Shown: positions 1 through 6,672 of the stretch, in pieces
Layout of the letters: each line of letters starts with the position of its first letter
Numbering within the stretch: the first letter of the stretch is position 1
Source: CAYMOV01 sp964392085
GTDB lineage: Bacteria > Oederibacteriota > Muellerivitia > Muellerivitales > Muellerivitaceae
Assembly: GCA_964392085.1 (NCBI GenBank)
Contig: CAYMOV010000123.1
Coordinates: 1-6,945 of the forward strand
Direction: 5' to 3'
Length of the DNA: 6,945 nt
Notes under the pieces: model-generated
Database searches by the model: none
What the model saw: the letters and a program-made list of their open reading frames with translations, nothing else
What the model was told of the DNA's origin: nothing
Program-made: the position numbers and the translations under genes

Positions 1-268
1 GGCCGGCAAGGACCTGGGGCTCTCCACCACCGAGTTCGAGGTGCTGGTGTTCTTCCTCCGCAACGCCGGGACGGTGCTGAGCCGCGACCGGATCATGGAG
101 TACCTCAAGGGCATCGAGTGCGAGGCCTTCAACCGGTCCATCGACGTGGCCGTCAGCCGCCTGAGGCGGAAGCTGAAGGACCCCGCGGCGGACCCGAAGT
201 ACTTCAAGACGGTCTGGGGCGAGGGTTACCTCTATATAGGTAAGGTGAAGACCCATGCGGCCCGCTGA
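1..268 (+). CDS. OmpR-family response regulator, C-terminal DNA-binding domain (5' truncated by window edge)
   Basis: Only the last 88 codons are in the window; the frame opens at base 2 and stops at TGA 266-268. The visible protein is a winged-helix effector domain of the OmpR/PhoB class. It opens with a TTTEFEVLVFFLRNAG-like helix, then LSRDRIMEYLKG, then the recognition-helix stretch RSIDVAVSRLRRKLKD, and ends in the wing hairpin TVWGEGYLYIG. A short tail, KVKTHAAR, follows. The receiver domain with its phosphorylated Asp must lie upstream of the window and cannot be seen. In this family the phosphorylated protein binds direct repeats in promoters and activates or represses transcription. 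The stop codon lies inside the start of the histidine kinase gene, so the two proteins very likely form a cognate two-component system. The target genes cannot be told from the sequence. Confidence 0.93.
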   Translation, partial: AGKDLGLSTTEFEVLVFFLRNAGTVLSRDRIMEYLKGIECEAFNRSIDVAVSRLRRKLKDPAADPKYFKTVWGEGYLYIGKVKTHAAR

Positions 269-1325
269 CCTGGGGGAAAACTGCCCGACTTGCGGCCCCC
301 GGGCCGCCTGGGCCCGCCACCGGGCCTGGGGCCGCCAAAGCGCCTGGAGATGGCGTCACGGCAGGCCGCCCAGGCACTTCTTCTTTTTAAGGGTCCTGTT
401 CCTGTTCCTCGCGGCCTGCGGCATCCTCGTCTTCGCCCTCTCCCCCAACGCCGGGTCCATCCACAGTTTCCTGGGGCACCTCGGGCTCGTCTTCCTGGTC
501 TTTTTCATCGTCGGGCTCGTCCTGAAACGCCTCTTCAGGCCCATGCGGCGCCTGATGCTCGGGGTCCAGGAAATCTCCGACGGCAACCTGGACTTCCGGT
601 TCCCGCTCCGGGGCCACGGCGAGTTCGACTACCTGGCCGACCACTTCAACCTCATGGTGGACAACATCCGGGAGATGGTGCGGTCCAAGGACCAGCTTTT
701 GCTGGACGTCAGCCATGAACTGAGGAGCCCCCTCACCCGCATGAAGGTGGCGCTGGAGATGGCGCCCAAGGGCAGGTGGCGCAAGGACATGGAGCGGGAC
801 ATCGTCGAGATGGAGGCCATGCTGGGGGAGGTTTTGGAGTCCGAGCGGCTGAGGAGCGGCAACGGAAAGTTGGACCTGCGCCCGCTGGACCCCGGGAAGC
901 TCCTGGTGGAATTCGCCCGGAGGTACAAGGGCCGGAAACCGGGCGTGAAAAAGGCGGGGCCCTTCCCCCTGGTGGAAGTCCAGGCGGACGAGGCGAGGAT
1001 CCGCACCGTCCTCCAGAACGTCCTGGAGAACGCCCTCAAATACTCGGCGCACCAGAAGAAACCGGTGGAGTTGGGGCTGTCGGGGGGGGAAAACGGGATC
1101 GTCCTGGAGGTCCGGGACCACGGGGAGGGCATCCCCGCCGCCGAGCGCGAGAGGGTCTTCGAGCCCTTCTACCGGGTGGATAAGTCCCGGGCCAAGGCGA
1201 CGGGGGGGTACGGCCTGGGCCTGCACCTGAGCCGCGAGATCATGCGCGCCCACGGGGGCGATATCACCCTGGAGTGCCCCCCGGACGGCGGGACCAAGGT
1301 GTCGGTGTTAGTTCCGAAAACATAG
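255..1325 (+). CDS. HAMP-domain sensor histidine kinase with minimal periplasmic loop
   Basis: This is a 356-residue inner-membrane sensor kinase. It autophosphorylates a His and should pass the phosphate to the response regulator encoded just upstream. In order it shows a basic, Trp/Arg-rich cytoplasmic N-terminus (residues 1-40), membrane segment 1 (about 41-62), only about 10 residues outside, membrane segment 2 (about 73-92), and a HAMP linker (about 93-145). The H-box is DVSHELRSPL with His154. The ATPase domain has the N-box (Asn255, Asn259), G1 box DHGEGIP (Asp288), F-box FEPFYR (302-307) and G2 box GGYGLGL (317-323), so every catalytic box is intact. The ATG overlaps the regulator gene by 14 bases and has a purine-rich site (AAGGTGAAG, 242-250) just before it. 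No other ATG, GTG or TTG occurs in frame before the first membrane segment, which supports this start. With almost no external domain, the signal is probably sensed in the membrane or through a partner (inference). It ends 15 bases before the foldback repeat. Confidence 0.93.
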   Translation: MRPADLGENCPTCGPRAAWARHRAWGRQSAWRWRHGRPPRHFFFLRVLFLFLAACGILVFALSPNAGSIHSFLGHLGLVFLVFFIVGLVLKRLFRPMRRLMLGVQEISDGNLDFRFPLRGHGEFDYLADHFNLMVDNIREMVRSKDQLLLDVSHELRSPLTRMKVALEMAPKGRWRKDMERDIVEMEAMLGEVLESERLRSGNGKLDLRPLDPGKLLVEFARRYKGRKPGVKKAGPFPLVEVQADEARIRTVLQNVLENALKYSAHQKKPVELGLSGGENGIVLEVRDHGEGIPAAERERVFEPFYRVDKSRAKATGGYGLGLHLSREIMRAHGGDITLECPPDGGTKVSVLVPKT

Positions 1326-1340
1326 CGGCTCCGGCACATG

Positions 1341-1494
1341 TTTCACCGCAGAGACGCAGAGTTCGCAGGGGGGATGAAACCCTATGTTCGTCGACCCGAA
1401 TTTACCTTTGGCCTGAAACAATAATATATTTAACGGGTCTTACGGTTTAAATCGTATGGTTTTTCTCCGCGCTCTCTGCGTCTCTGCGGTGAAA
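1341..1494. repeat. Foldback element with 21-base perfect terminal inverted repeats
   Basis: Bases 1341-1361 are the exact reverse complement of 1474-1494. The match continues imperfectly to 1370/1465, with 26 of 30 positions paired. Each arm is made of three spaced copies of a CGCAGAG unit (1347, 1355, 1364; complement at 1465, 1474, 1482), in the same register in both arms. Smaller nested pairs continue inward: AAACC 1377-1381 with GGTTT 1458-1462, and GACCCG 1393-1398 with CGGGTC 1434-1439. The 94-base core is AT-rich in a high-GC region. The element fills the gap between two convergent genes, and the right arm is followed by seven T (1498-1504), so it may also terminate transcription. It has no coding capacity. 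It could be a MITE-like or REP-like dispersed repeat; CGCAGAG-type repeats of this look recur in environmental genomes as I recall, but this was not checked. Confidence 0.85.
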
Positions 1495-1512
1495 ATATTT
1501 TTTTATAGCCTA

Positions 1513-2274
1513 TTAGTCCGTACCGAAAAACCCGGCGATTTTGGCCCAATATTTCCGGACAATCCCGTGGGTTGAGAGGTGCCCTCCCCGCTTGAGGAGC
1601 TTGAGCTCCACGCCGGTCTTCTTGGCGAAGGCCGCCACGGACCGCCAGGGGATATAGGGGTCGTCTTGGGCGTGGAACATCATCAGTTTGGAAGGGTCGA
1701 TCTCATCGGCGTGGAAGGCGGGGTTGTAGAAATTCCCCTGACGGAGTTTGGCCCAATCGCGCGGATCCAGGCGGTAGGCTTCCCCGAAGGCCTCGCGGAT
1801 ATAAGTGGAGTAGTTTTTGGCGTTGGTTTCCTTGCGTTCGGTGCGGCCCTGGACCGCCCAATCCACTACGGGGCAGACGGCCACGGCTTTCTTGACCCGG
1901 GGGTCCAACACCGAGAGGGCCGCCGCCGCGCCCCCGAAGCTCCCGCCGATGACGAAGATTTCCGACAGCTTGGGCCGGAACTTACGCCCGAACGCCGCTT
2001 CCTTAAAGCCCTCGGGGAGTTCGTCGATGACGTCCCGGATATCCAGGTGGGGTGATTTCCGGAGGAACCGTCCGCCGCTTTCCCAGCTTCCCCGGTAGCG
2101 GGGATAGAAGACCCAGAATCCCTTCTTGGAAAGGAACCGGGCCAAGCCCTGTTTGGTCGGGATGCCGGGCATCCCGTCACAAAGGATGACGGCCTTCTCC
2201 CGTTTGGTCTTGCGGGCGGGCGGCAGGAACTCCGTGAGGATCTCGCCCTTGAACCGGGTTCGGTAGAGGTACAT
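1513..2274 (-). CDS. Alpha/beta hydrolase, prolyl-oligopeptidase-like (S9-type) family
   Basis: This is a 253-residue alpha/beta-hydrolase-fold enzyme. The nucleophile elbow is GGSFGG, with Ser112 in a G-x-S-x-G motif. The likely acid is Asp204 or Asp205 in HAQDDPYIPW, and the likely base is His232 in RGGHLSTHG, giving a full triad in the usual order. The CDGMPGIPT stretch (32-40) fits the oxyanion-hole region, and YPRYRGSWESGG (57-68) is typical of the peptidase S9/acyl-aminoacyl-peptidase-like group. Members cleave peptides or esters, and the substrate cannot be fixed here. There is no signal peptide or membrane segment, so it is probably cytoplasmic. The ATG at 2272-2274 is preceded by AGGAAG (complement of 2279-2284) four bases upstream. 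A TAAAAT box (complement of 2317-2322) could be its -10, but no clear -35 is seen. The terminator at 2354-2387 separates it from the protease unit upstream, so it is likely transcribed on its own. The gene ends at TAA, converging on the histidine kinase gene. A dienelactone-hydrolase-like esterase is the main alternative. Confidence 0.85.
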   Translation of the reverse strand: MYLYRTRFKGEILTEFLPPARKTKREKAVILCDGMPGIPTKQGLARFLSKKGFWVFYPRYRGSWESGGRFLRKSPHLDIRDVIDELPEGFKEAAFGRKFRPKLSEIFVIGGSFGGAAAALSVLDPRVKKAVAVCPVVDWAVQGRTERKETNAKNYSTYIREAFGEAYRLDPRDWAKLRQGNFYNPAFHADEIDPSKLMMFHAQDDPYIPWRSVAAFAKKTGVELKLLKRGGHLSTHGIVRKYWAKIAGFFGTD

Positions 2275-2353
2275 TCGTCTTCCTGGCCTTTCGAAGTAGG
2301 CATTTTGGACGGGATTATTTTAAAGGGGTTTCGCCCGATAGGCGGCCATTGGT

Positions 2354-2387
2354 CCAAAAGAAAAAGGCCGCCTTGATGGGCGGCCTT
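2354..2387 (-). terminator. Rho-independent terminator ending the protease/small-gene unit
   Basis: A 9-base-pair GC-rich stem (2364-2372 with 2379-2387; AAGGCCGCC against GGCGGCCTT) has a 6-base loop. On the minus strand it is followed at once by a T-rich run, TTTTTCTTTT (complement of 2354-2363). It lies 32 bases past the stop of the 34-codon gene. The T-run is present only when read leftward, so it acts on minus-strand transcripts. A further GGCGGCC at 2341-2347 could pair with 2366-2372 as a second, weaker hairpin. Confidence 0.9.
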
Positions 2388-2419
2388 CCTCCTGTAAGGT
2401 CGGAATGATGGGCTGATCG

Positions 2420-2524
2420 TCAGTTGCCTGTTTTATAGGCCTTCACGCCGTCACCGTCGGGAAAGTAGGCCGTCCCGTTGGGGCCCAGGACCGTCCAATC
2501 GACGCGGGTGATGGTGTAAATCAT
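2420..2524 (-). CDS. Small hypothetical protein (34 aa) between protease gene and terminator
   Basis: The open frame runs from ATG (2522-2524) to TGA (2420-2422) and encodes 34 residues, beginning MIYTITRVDWTVLGPNG and ending GVKAYKTGN. I do not recognise a family. The peptide is rich in aromatic and Gly/Asp residues (one Trp, three Tyr, one Phe; a PDGDG turn near 22-26), has no Cys, and shows no signal peptide or membrane helix. Three observations favour a real gene: AAGGA sits three bases before the ATG (a short spacing), the frame starts 32 bases after the protease stop on the same strand, and the strong terminator begins 32 bases after its own stop. Its codons mostly end in G or C like the neighbouring genes. 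It could instead be a chance frame in the 3' untranslated region of the protease mRNA. No function is proposed. Confidence 0.5.
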   Translation of the reverse strand: MIYTITRVDWTVLGPNGTAYFPDGDGVKAYKTGN

Positions 2525-2556
2525 TGTTCCTTACGGCTCCCCGGGCCGGGCAGGCC

Positions 2557-5500
2557 CTATCGAGACTCCGCGATCAATTCAGGCTGGGCGTGTTGGGCCC
2601 GAACCCGGTTCAAAGCGGAGTCCCTGGGCCGACGGCTGTCCGGTTCCCCATGTTCCGTCACGTCGAGGGGAACCGTCGGGGTCGCCGAAGGGGTGGGCGT
2701 GGGGGTCGGCGGCGTCGAAGCCGCCCCGTGAACGACAACACAACAGGGTTCCGTGGCGCCGCTGACCGCGGTCACGGGATTCCCAAGGAAAGCCGCGACC
2801 CGGTAGCACCAGGTCCCAGGGCCGGGGTTGTCCGCCGCGGTCTGGACCGGGTTTTCATGCCCGCCATCGAGGGGCGCCAGGGTCTCCAGGAGGACGTAAG
2901 GCCCCGAGGGTGACGGCGCCCGGAAGACCCCGTAGGCGTCGGGGCGCCGGAAGGGTCCCCGAAGGGCGCCTTCCCATTCGAGCCTCACGGTTCCCATGTC
3001 CTCCCCTTCCCCCCTGTGATCCCTTGAATCCCAGCCCTCCCGTGGGTCCCTCATGCCGCATTTGAGGCCGCAGGGCCCGTCCTCACAGTCCCGGCTGGTC
3101 CGGAAGGTGGCCGTAGGCGTGATGGTCGGGCTGGGAGTCGGGGTGAAGGTGGATGTGCCGGGGAAGTGGGGATTCAGCGCGGCCATCAGGACCGACTGGA
3201 CGGGTTGGATCGTGGCGCCGGTATCGGTCAATTGCAGGGCCACCAGGCCGCCGGTCAAGGTCGAACCGGGATTGAGGGTCAGGAGGCTGTCGGGCGCGAC
3301 GACCGCCCCGTTGAGGGTCCCGCCGGAGTTGACGAGGACCGATCCGTCGCTCGGGGCGCCGTTCGCCGACGGCCCCGGCCCGTAAAGGCTGCCCGTGAAC
3401 TGGCCGTTGATCACCACGCTTCCGGTGAACCAGATATTCACCAAGCCCCCGCCGGTGCCGCTGATGGAGCCGTTGAGGATGAGGTTCTGCACCTGGTAGT
3501 TGCCGGGGGGCAGGACCAGCGACCCGGTCACGGTGATGGTCGGTCCATCCACGCTGACGATCCCGGGATCCTCCCGGATGGGCCCCGGGATGTACACCGT
3601 GGCCACGGGCGTCACCGTGATCCGGAGGTTCGGGATCATGACCGTGGGAACGGGGATGGGCAAGGAACACTTGGTTTTCCAAACATCATTGGCCAAGGCC
3701 GACCCGGCCAAGGTCCCGCCGAGGACCCACATCTGGTCCTGGAACACCAGCCCGACCCCCTGCAGGCCCCTGGGCGTGAAGGGGGCTTGGGTCGTTGCGG
3801 CCGTCCAACTCGTGCCCTGGCCCTGATGGGCCTCCACGGACAAAACATCGTTGAAAAGCTGGTTCCCCAAGGTTCCGCCCGCCACCCAAAGCTTTCCCGC
3901 GTAGGAATAAAAGGCGAAATTGTCCCGGGTCGGGAAGAAGATTTGGGACCAGTACCAGGTGTAGCCGTCGGGGCTGGAGAAGATGCAGTTGGCCCCGCCT
4001 TGGCAGTTCGACTGGGATATGGCCCATATCTGCCCGTCCAACACCACCGCATCGCTGACGTTGGCTAAATCGTGGGTGGTGGCATTGGTTTCATGGAAGA
4101 ATCCATCGGACCACGCCAGGACGTGGGCCACGTTCTGGACCCAATGGACCCCGTCCGCGGTGGACCACACGTCGTCGGAGTTTTGCCCACCCATGAGCCA
4201 CAGGCGCCCCCGAAAAGCCGCGCAGGCGGGGGCCACGCGGGCCGTGAAAGGCGCTTGGGCCGTCACGAGGGTCCAATGGATCCCGTCGAAGGAGGTGTGG
4301 ATGTCGTTGTAGACATGGATCGAGTGGATGCCGTTGGGCCTGAAGCCCCCGATCAGGTACATCCGGGGGCCTTGCCCATCCTGGGGGTCGAAGACCACCA
4401 AGCGGGATTTCAAGCGGTTCCCCAAACCCGCGTCGGCGGTGGCCTGGGTCCAGTTGGCGCCGTCGGACGAGGACCAGACGTCGCCCATCGTGAGGTGGAA
4501 GTTGCCCGAAAGGGCGGTCTCCCCCCCGAAAACCCACATGCGGTTGTTGTAGGCCACGGACCCGAAATTGTCCCGGCCGGAGAAGCCGGCCTGGGCCGTG
4601 GGCTCGGTCCAGAGGGCGCCGGTGGGCACGCAAGGCAGCGCCTGGGTGTTGGTGGGCGTGGGGGTGGGGCTTCGCGTCACGAAGGGCGCGGGGGTCGGGG
4701 AACCCGTGGTCGTTTCGGTGAACGTGGGCGTCGGGACCGCGTTGACCGGGGTCAAGGTCGGCGTCGAGGTGAGGGCGGGCACGCAACCTGGGCAAAGGTC
4801 GTTGATCAGGGGTTGGCCGGCCGGGCTCCCCAGGCCCGTCACCAGGTCATAACCCGGCACCGCGTTAAAGGTGCCGTTGTTCCCGTCCTGGATATCGTGG
4901 AAATCCGTATGGTAATTGGGCCCCTGGGCGATGTCGTAAAGGGCTTTGTTGGCGAAGCCGATGGGGCCCAGGTTGTTCTGCGCCCTCTGCTGGTTCACCA
5001 AGGCCATGAAGCCCGCCCAGAGGGGGCAGGCGGCGCTGGAGCCTCCATCGCTGATGGTGTAACCGGGATTGGGAATGCCGCTCTTTACGTCGGTGAAAAC
5101 GACAAGGATGAACTGCCCCACCATGGCGACGTCGGGAAAATTCCTTTGGGTTAAGGATCCCCCGTTGCCGGCCATGCTGATGTTCTGCTGGAAGGTTGGG
5201 AGGGGGATGTCCTGACTGGTTCCGCCGCCGCTGAATGAGTCGCCTAATTCCGTGCCCCAGCTTCCATCGGGGTTGGTCGTCAGGTCGGTGAACCCCACCG
5301 AAGTGCAGTAAAGCTGGTCTTGGGACGAGAAAACGCCGATCGTGGGATAAGCCCCGACGTCGCCGGAGGAGATGAAGAACGACTGCCCCTGGGCGGCCAT
5401 CTGTTGGAGGATCAACCGCATCGTGCTTTTATCCAAAAAACTGTAGGAACAGCTGACGATCTGGGCCGCGTCATCATCGGCGATGGTGGCCAGGATATCG

Positions 5501-6549
5501 TCCCCAAAGACGTTATCCTCGTATTGGTTGAGTTCGGAGGGCTTGCCCTCGTAAACCAGCAATTGGGATAGGCCCGGGGCCATCGAGAGGGCCAGCTCAA
5601 TGTCCATGGACACTTCAGAAACGATACGGTTGTCATAGGGAGGCGCCCCGGGGGGTTGCACGCTTCCATCGGCGCCGTCCACCAGGATGGCCTTGATCGG
5701 CGTGGAACTCTTGAGCCCGGACAGGTCCTTGTACTTTTGGATGTCGTCCGGGTTGAAGCCGTCCTCCGCGAATAGGGCGATGGTCTGCCCGGCTCCGTCG
5801 AGGGAGACACCGGGGGCGTAGATGTTCCGGTAGTCGTTGCCCCAATACAACTGCCCGGGCGAGGAGCCGAAGTTCTGGGGCCCGGGCTTGGGCAAACCCA
5901 GGGGCTTCACGGAGCCGGTCTTGGGGCCCACCCGCTTGGGTAGGCGGTAGTTGTCCAACCCGCCGATATGGGCCAGGGGAACGTCCAGGTCCACCGAGGG
6001 TTGTTCGTCGGGGGCGAAGAACTTCGTCCCGTCCGGCCGCCGGTATCGGCGCAGGTGGACGTGGAAGGCTTCCTGCACCTGCGCGGAGGTGCCGCTGAGG
6101 GTGACCAGTACCCGGCTCGGGTGGGTGTGCTCGACCTTCAGGCCGTGGGAGGCGGCGAAACCCAGGACCGCCCGGTAATCGGAGGCCGAGGGGCCGAAGC
6201 GGTCGGCGAACTCGCTTTTATTCAGGTAATGGGCGTATTGGGGATTGCGGGGGTCGGAGACCTGATGGATGAAGTCGTCCAAACCGGCCGGATCGCGGGA
6301 AGGCAGGCTGAGGGTGAGGGCCATTTTTTCCTTGCCCGTCATCTCCCCGGCCGGGGCTCCGGCGGGTATGTCGGAAGCCGTTAAATGGTGGGACAACTTC
6401 TGGCGGCCCGCCGGATGGGCCGCGCCCTGGGGCGAAAGCGGGAGGGCCAGGACCGCCGCGAAAGCCAAGATTCCCCGGAAACTTCGCTTCAAGGTTCTTC
6501 CGGCCTTCGGGCCGCGGTTGGGTTGGTTCGACCGGTGGGATTCGGGCAA
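2557..6549 (-). CDS. Secreted S53 (sedolisin/kumamolisin) peptidase with kelch-like propeller, beta-rich and Fn3-like C-terminal domains
   Basis: This 1330-residue protein is probably an exported acid-type endopeptidase made as a zymogen. Residues 1-26 are basic, 27-38 form a hydrophobic signal core (ILAFAAVLALPL), and cleavage probably falls near 44-48. Residues about 50-200 are a pro-kumamolisin activation domain, and about 233-583 the S53 catalytic domain. The charge-relay residues Glu312 and Asp316 (EVSMD), oxyanion Asp397 (SSGDVG) and nucleophile Ser505 (GGSSAACP) are all present at family-like spacings. HDI (Asp552) and PGYD (Asp568) match the calcium site. A Thr/Pro linker follows (594-636). 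A six-bladed kelch-like propeller (about 641-961) has core strands at 671, 730, 783, 841, 887 and 940, plus four D-G-x-x-W motifs. A beta-rich, Gly-rich domain (about 990-1115) resembles the DUF7305 type. A second linker, a short Cys-containing segment (1155-1164), an Fn3-like domain (about 1186-1272), a third linker and a polar tail complete it. There is no lipobox, LPXTG or C-terminal membrane helix. Usual S53 enzymes are far shorter (roughly 350-700 residues). The substrate is unknown. Confidence 0.93.
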   Translation of the reverse strand: MPESHRSNQPNRGPKAGRTLKRSFRGILAFAAVLALPLSPQGAAHPAGRQKLSHHLTASDIPAGAPAGEMTGKEKMALTLSLPSRDPAGLDDFIHQVSDPRNPQYAHYLNKSEFADRFGPSASDYRAVLGFAASHGLKVEHTHPSRVLVTLSGTSAQVQEAFHVHLRRYRRPDGTKFFAPDEQPSVDLDVPLAHIGGLDNYRLPKRVGPKTGSVKPLGLPKPGPQNFGSSPGQLYWGNDYRNIYAPGVSLDGAGQTIALFAEDGFNPDDIQKYKDLSGLKSSTPIKAILVDGADGSVQPPGAPPYDNRIVSEVSMDIELALSMAPGLSQLLVYEGKPSELNQYEDNVFGDDILATIADDDAAQIVSCSYSFLDKSTMRLILQQMAAQGQSFFISSGDVGAYPTIGVFSSQDQLYCTSVGFTDLTTNPDGSWGTELGDSFSGGGTSQDIPLPTFQQNISMAGNGGSLTQRNFPDVAMVGQFILVVFTDVKSGIPNPGYTISDGGSSAACPLWAGFMALVNQQRAQNNLGPIGFANKALYDIAQGPNYHTDFHDIQDGNNGTFNAVPGYDLVTGLGSPAGQPLINDLCPGCVPALTSTPTLTPVNAVPTPTFTETTTGSPTPAPFVTRSPTPTPTNTQALPCVPTGALWTEPTAQAGFSGRDNFGSVAYNNRMWVFGGETALSGNFHLTMGDVWSSSDGANWTQATADAGLGNRLKSRLVVFDPQDGQGPRMYLIGGFRPNGIHSIHVYNDIHTSFDGIHWTLVTAQAPFTARVAPACAAFRGRLWLMGGQNSDDVWSTADGVHWVQNVAHVLAWSDGFFHETNATTHDLANVSDAVVLDGQIWAISQSNCQGGANCIFSSPDGYTWYWSQIFFPTRDNFAFYSYAGKLWVAGGTLGNQLFNDVLSVEAHQGQGTSWTAATTQAPFTPRGLQGVGLVFQDQMWVLGGTLAGSALANDVWKTKCSLPIPVPTVMIPNLRITVTPVATVYIPGPIREDPGIVSVDGPTITVTGSLVLPPGNYQVQNLILNGSISGTGGGLVNIWFTGSVVINGQFTGSLYGPGPSANGAPSDGSVLVNSGGTLNGAVVAPDSLLTLNPGSTLTGGLVALQLTDTGATIQPVQSVLMAALNPHFPGTSTFTPTPSPTITPTATFRTSRDCEDGPCGLKCGMRDPREGWDSRDHRGEGEDMGTVRLEWEGALRGPFRRPDAYGVFRAPSPSGPYVLLETLAPLDGGHENPVQTAADNPGPGTWCYRVAAFLGNPVTAVSGATEPCCVVVHGAASTPPTPTPTPSATPTVPLDVTEHGEPDSRRPRDSALNRVRAQHAQPELIAESR
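2668..2718 (-). repeat. Thr/Pro linker 3 coding stretch (residues 1278-1294)
   Basis: Low-complexity coding DNA for alternating Thr-Pro, joining the Fn3-like domain to the last 36 residues. The tail after it is polar and Arg-rich and matches no domain I know. Confidence 0.75.
3100..3159 (-). repeat. Thr/Pro linker 2 coding stretch (residues 1131-1150)
   Basis: Low-complexity coding DNA for a Thr/Pro/Ser run (TFTPTPSPTITPTAT) between the Gly-rich beta domain and the Cys-containing segment. Such stretches act as extended, often glycosylated spacers in secreted proteins. Confidence 0.75.
4642..4770 (-). repeat. Thr/Pro linker 1 coding stretch (residues 594-636)
   Basis: Low-complexity coding DNA for about 43 residues dominated by Thr, Pro and Ser, including SPTPTPTNT. 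It separates the S53 catalytic domain from the kelch-like propeller and marks the domain boundary. On the + strand it reads as repeated GTCGGCGT/GTGGGCGT-like words, which is why other frames across it also stay open. Confidence 0.8.
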
Positions 6550-6554
6550 AATTT

Positions 6555-6559
6555 CCTCC
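6555..6559 (-). promoter_or_regulatory. Strong Shine-Dalgarno site fixing the TTG start of the S53 peptidase
   Basis: GGAGG (complement of 6555-6559) stands five bases before a TTG codon at 6547-6549. No ATG or GTG in frame near here has a comparable site, and this start leaves a normal basic region before the hydrophobic signal core. TTG is therefore the likely initiator, which tends to lower translation relative to ATG. Confidence 0.8.
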
Positions 6560-6642
6560 AGCGAATTGGACTTTCCCGAAAGACGGACACCTGGGATAAG
6601 CGCAGGGGACGGGGTGGAACCGGTTGGGGACCCGCTCGGGGA

Positions 6643-6672
6643 TTTATAACGGGATCAGGCGTGCCATTTCAA
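6643..6672 (-). promoter_or_regulatory. Sigma70-type promoter of the S53 peptidase gene
   Basis: On the minus strand a -35 box TTGAAA (complement of 6667-6672) and a -10 box TATAAA (complement of 6643-6648) are 18 bases apart. Each matches the consensus at five of six positions. The expected transcription start near 6636 leaves a leader of about 85 bases before the TTG. No clear operator repeat was seen around it. Confidence 0.6.

Noticed and set aside
387..1253. Long open frame on the minus strand across the histidine kinase gene
   Set aside because: Its translation is His/Pro/Gln/Val-rich with no domain, and it lies antisense to an intact kinase. High GC keeps such frames open.
1341..1494. 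CRISPR-like array from the repeated CGCAGAG units
   Set aside because: The units are 7 bases long, spaced by 1-2 bases, and arranged as inverted arms, not as direct repeats with unique spacers.
1341..1494. Complete insertion sequence
   Set aside because: The inverted ends are present, but there is no transposase coding capacity between them and no clear target duplication was seen.
1579..2098. + strand open frames opposite the alpha/beta hydrolase
   Set aside because: The minus-strand frame has the full catalytic triad and a ribosome binding site; the opposite frames have neither.
3166..5154. Long + strand open frames (3166-4068 and 4072-5154)
   Set aside because: Both are antisense to the S53 protein; their Gly/Arg/Val-rich products match no family and arise from the high GC content.
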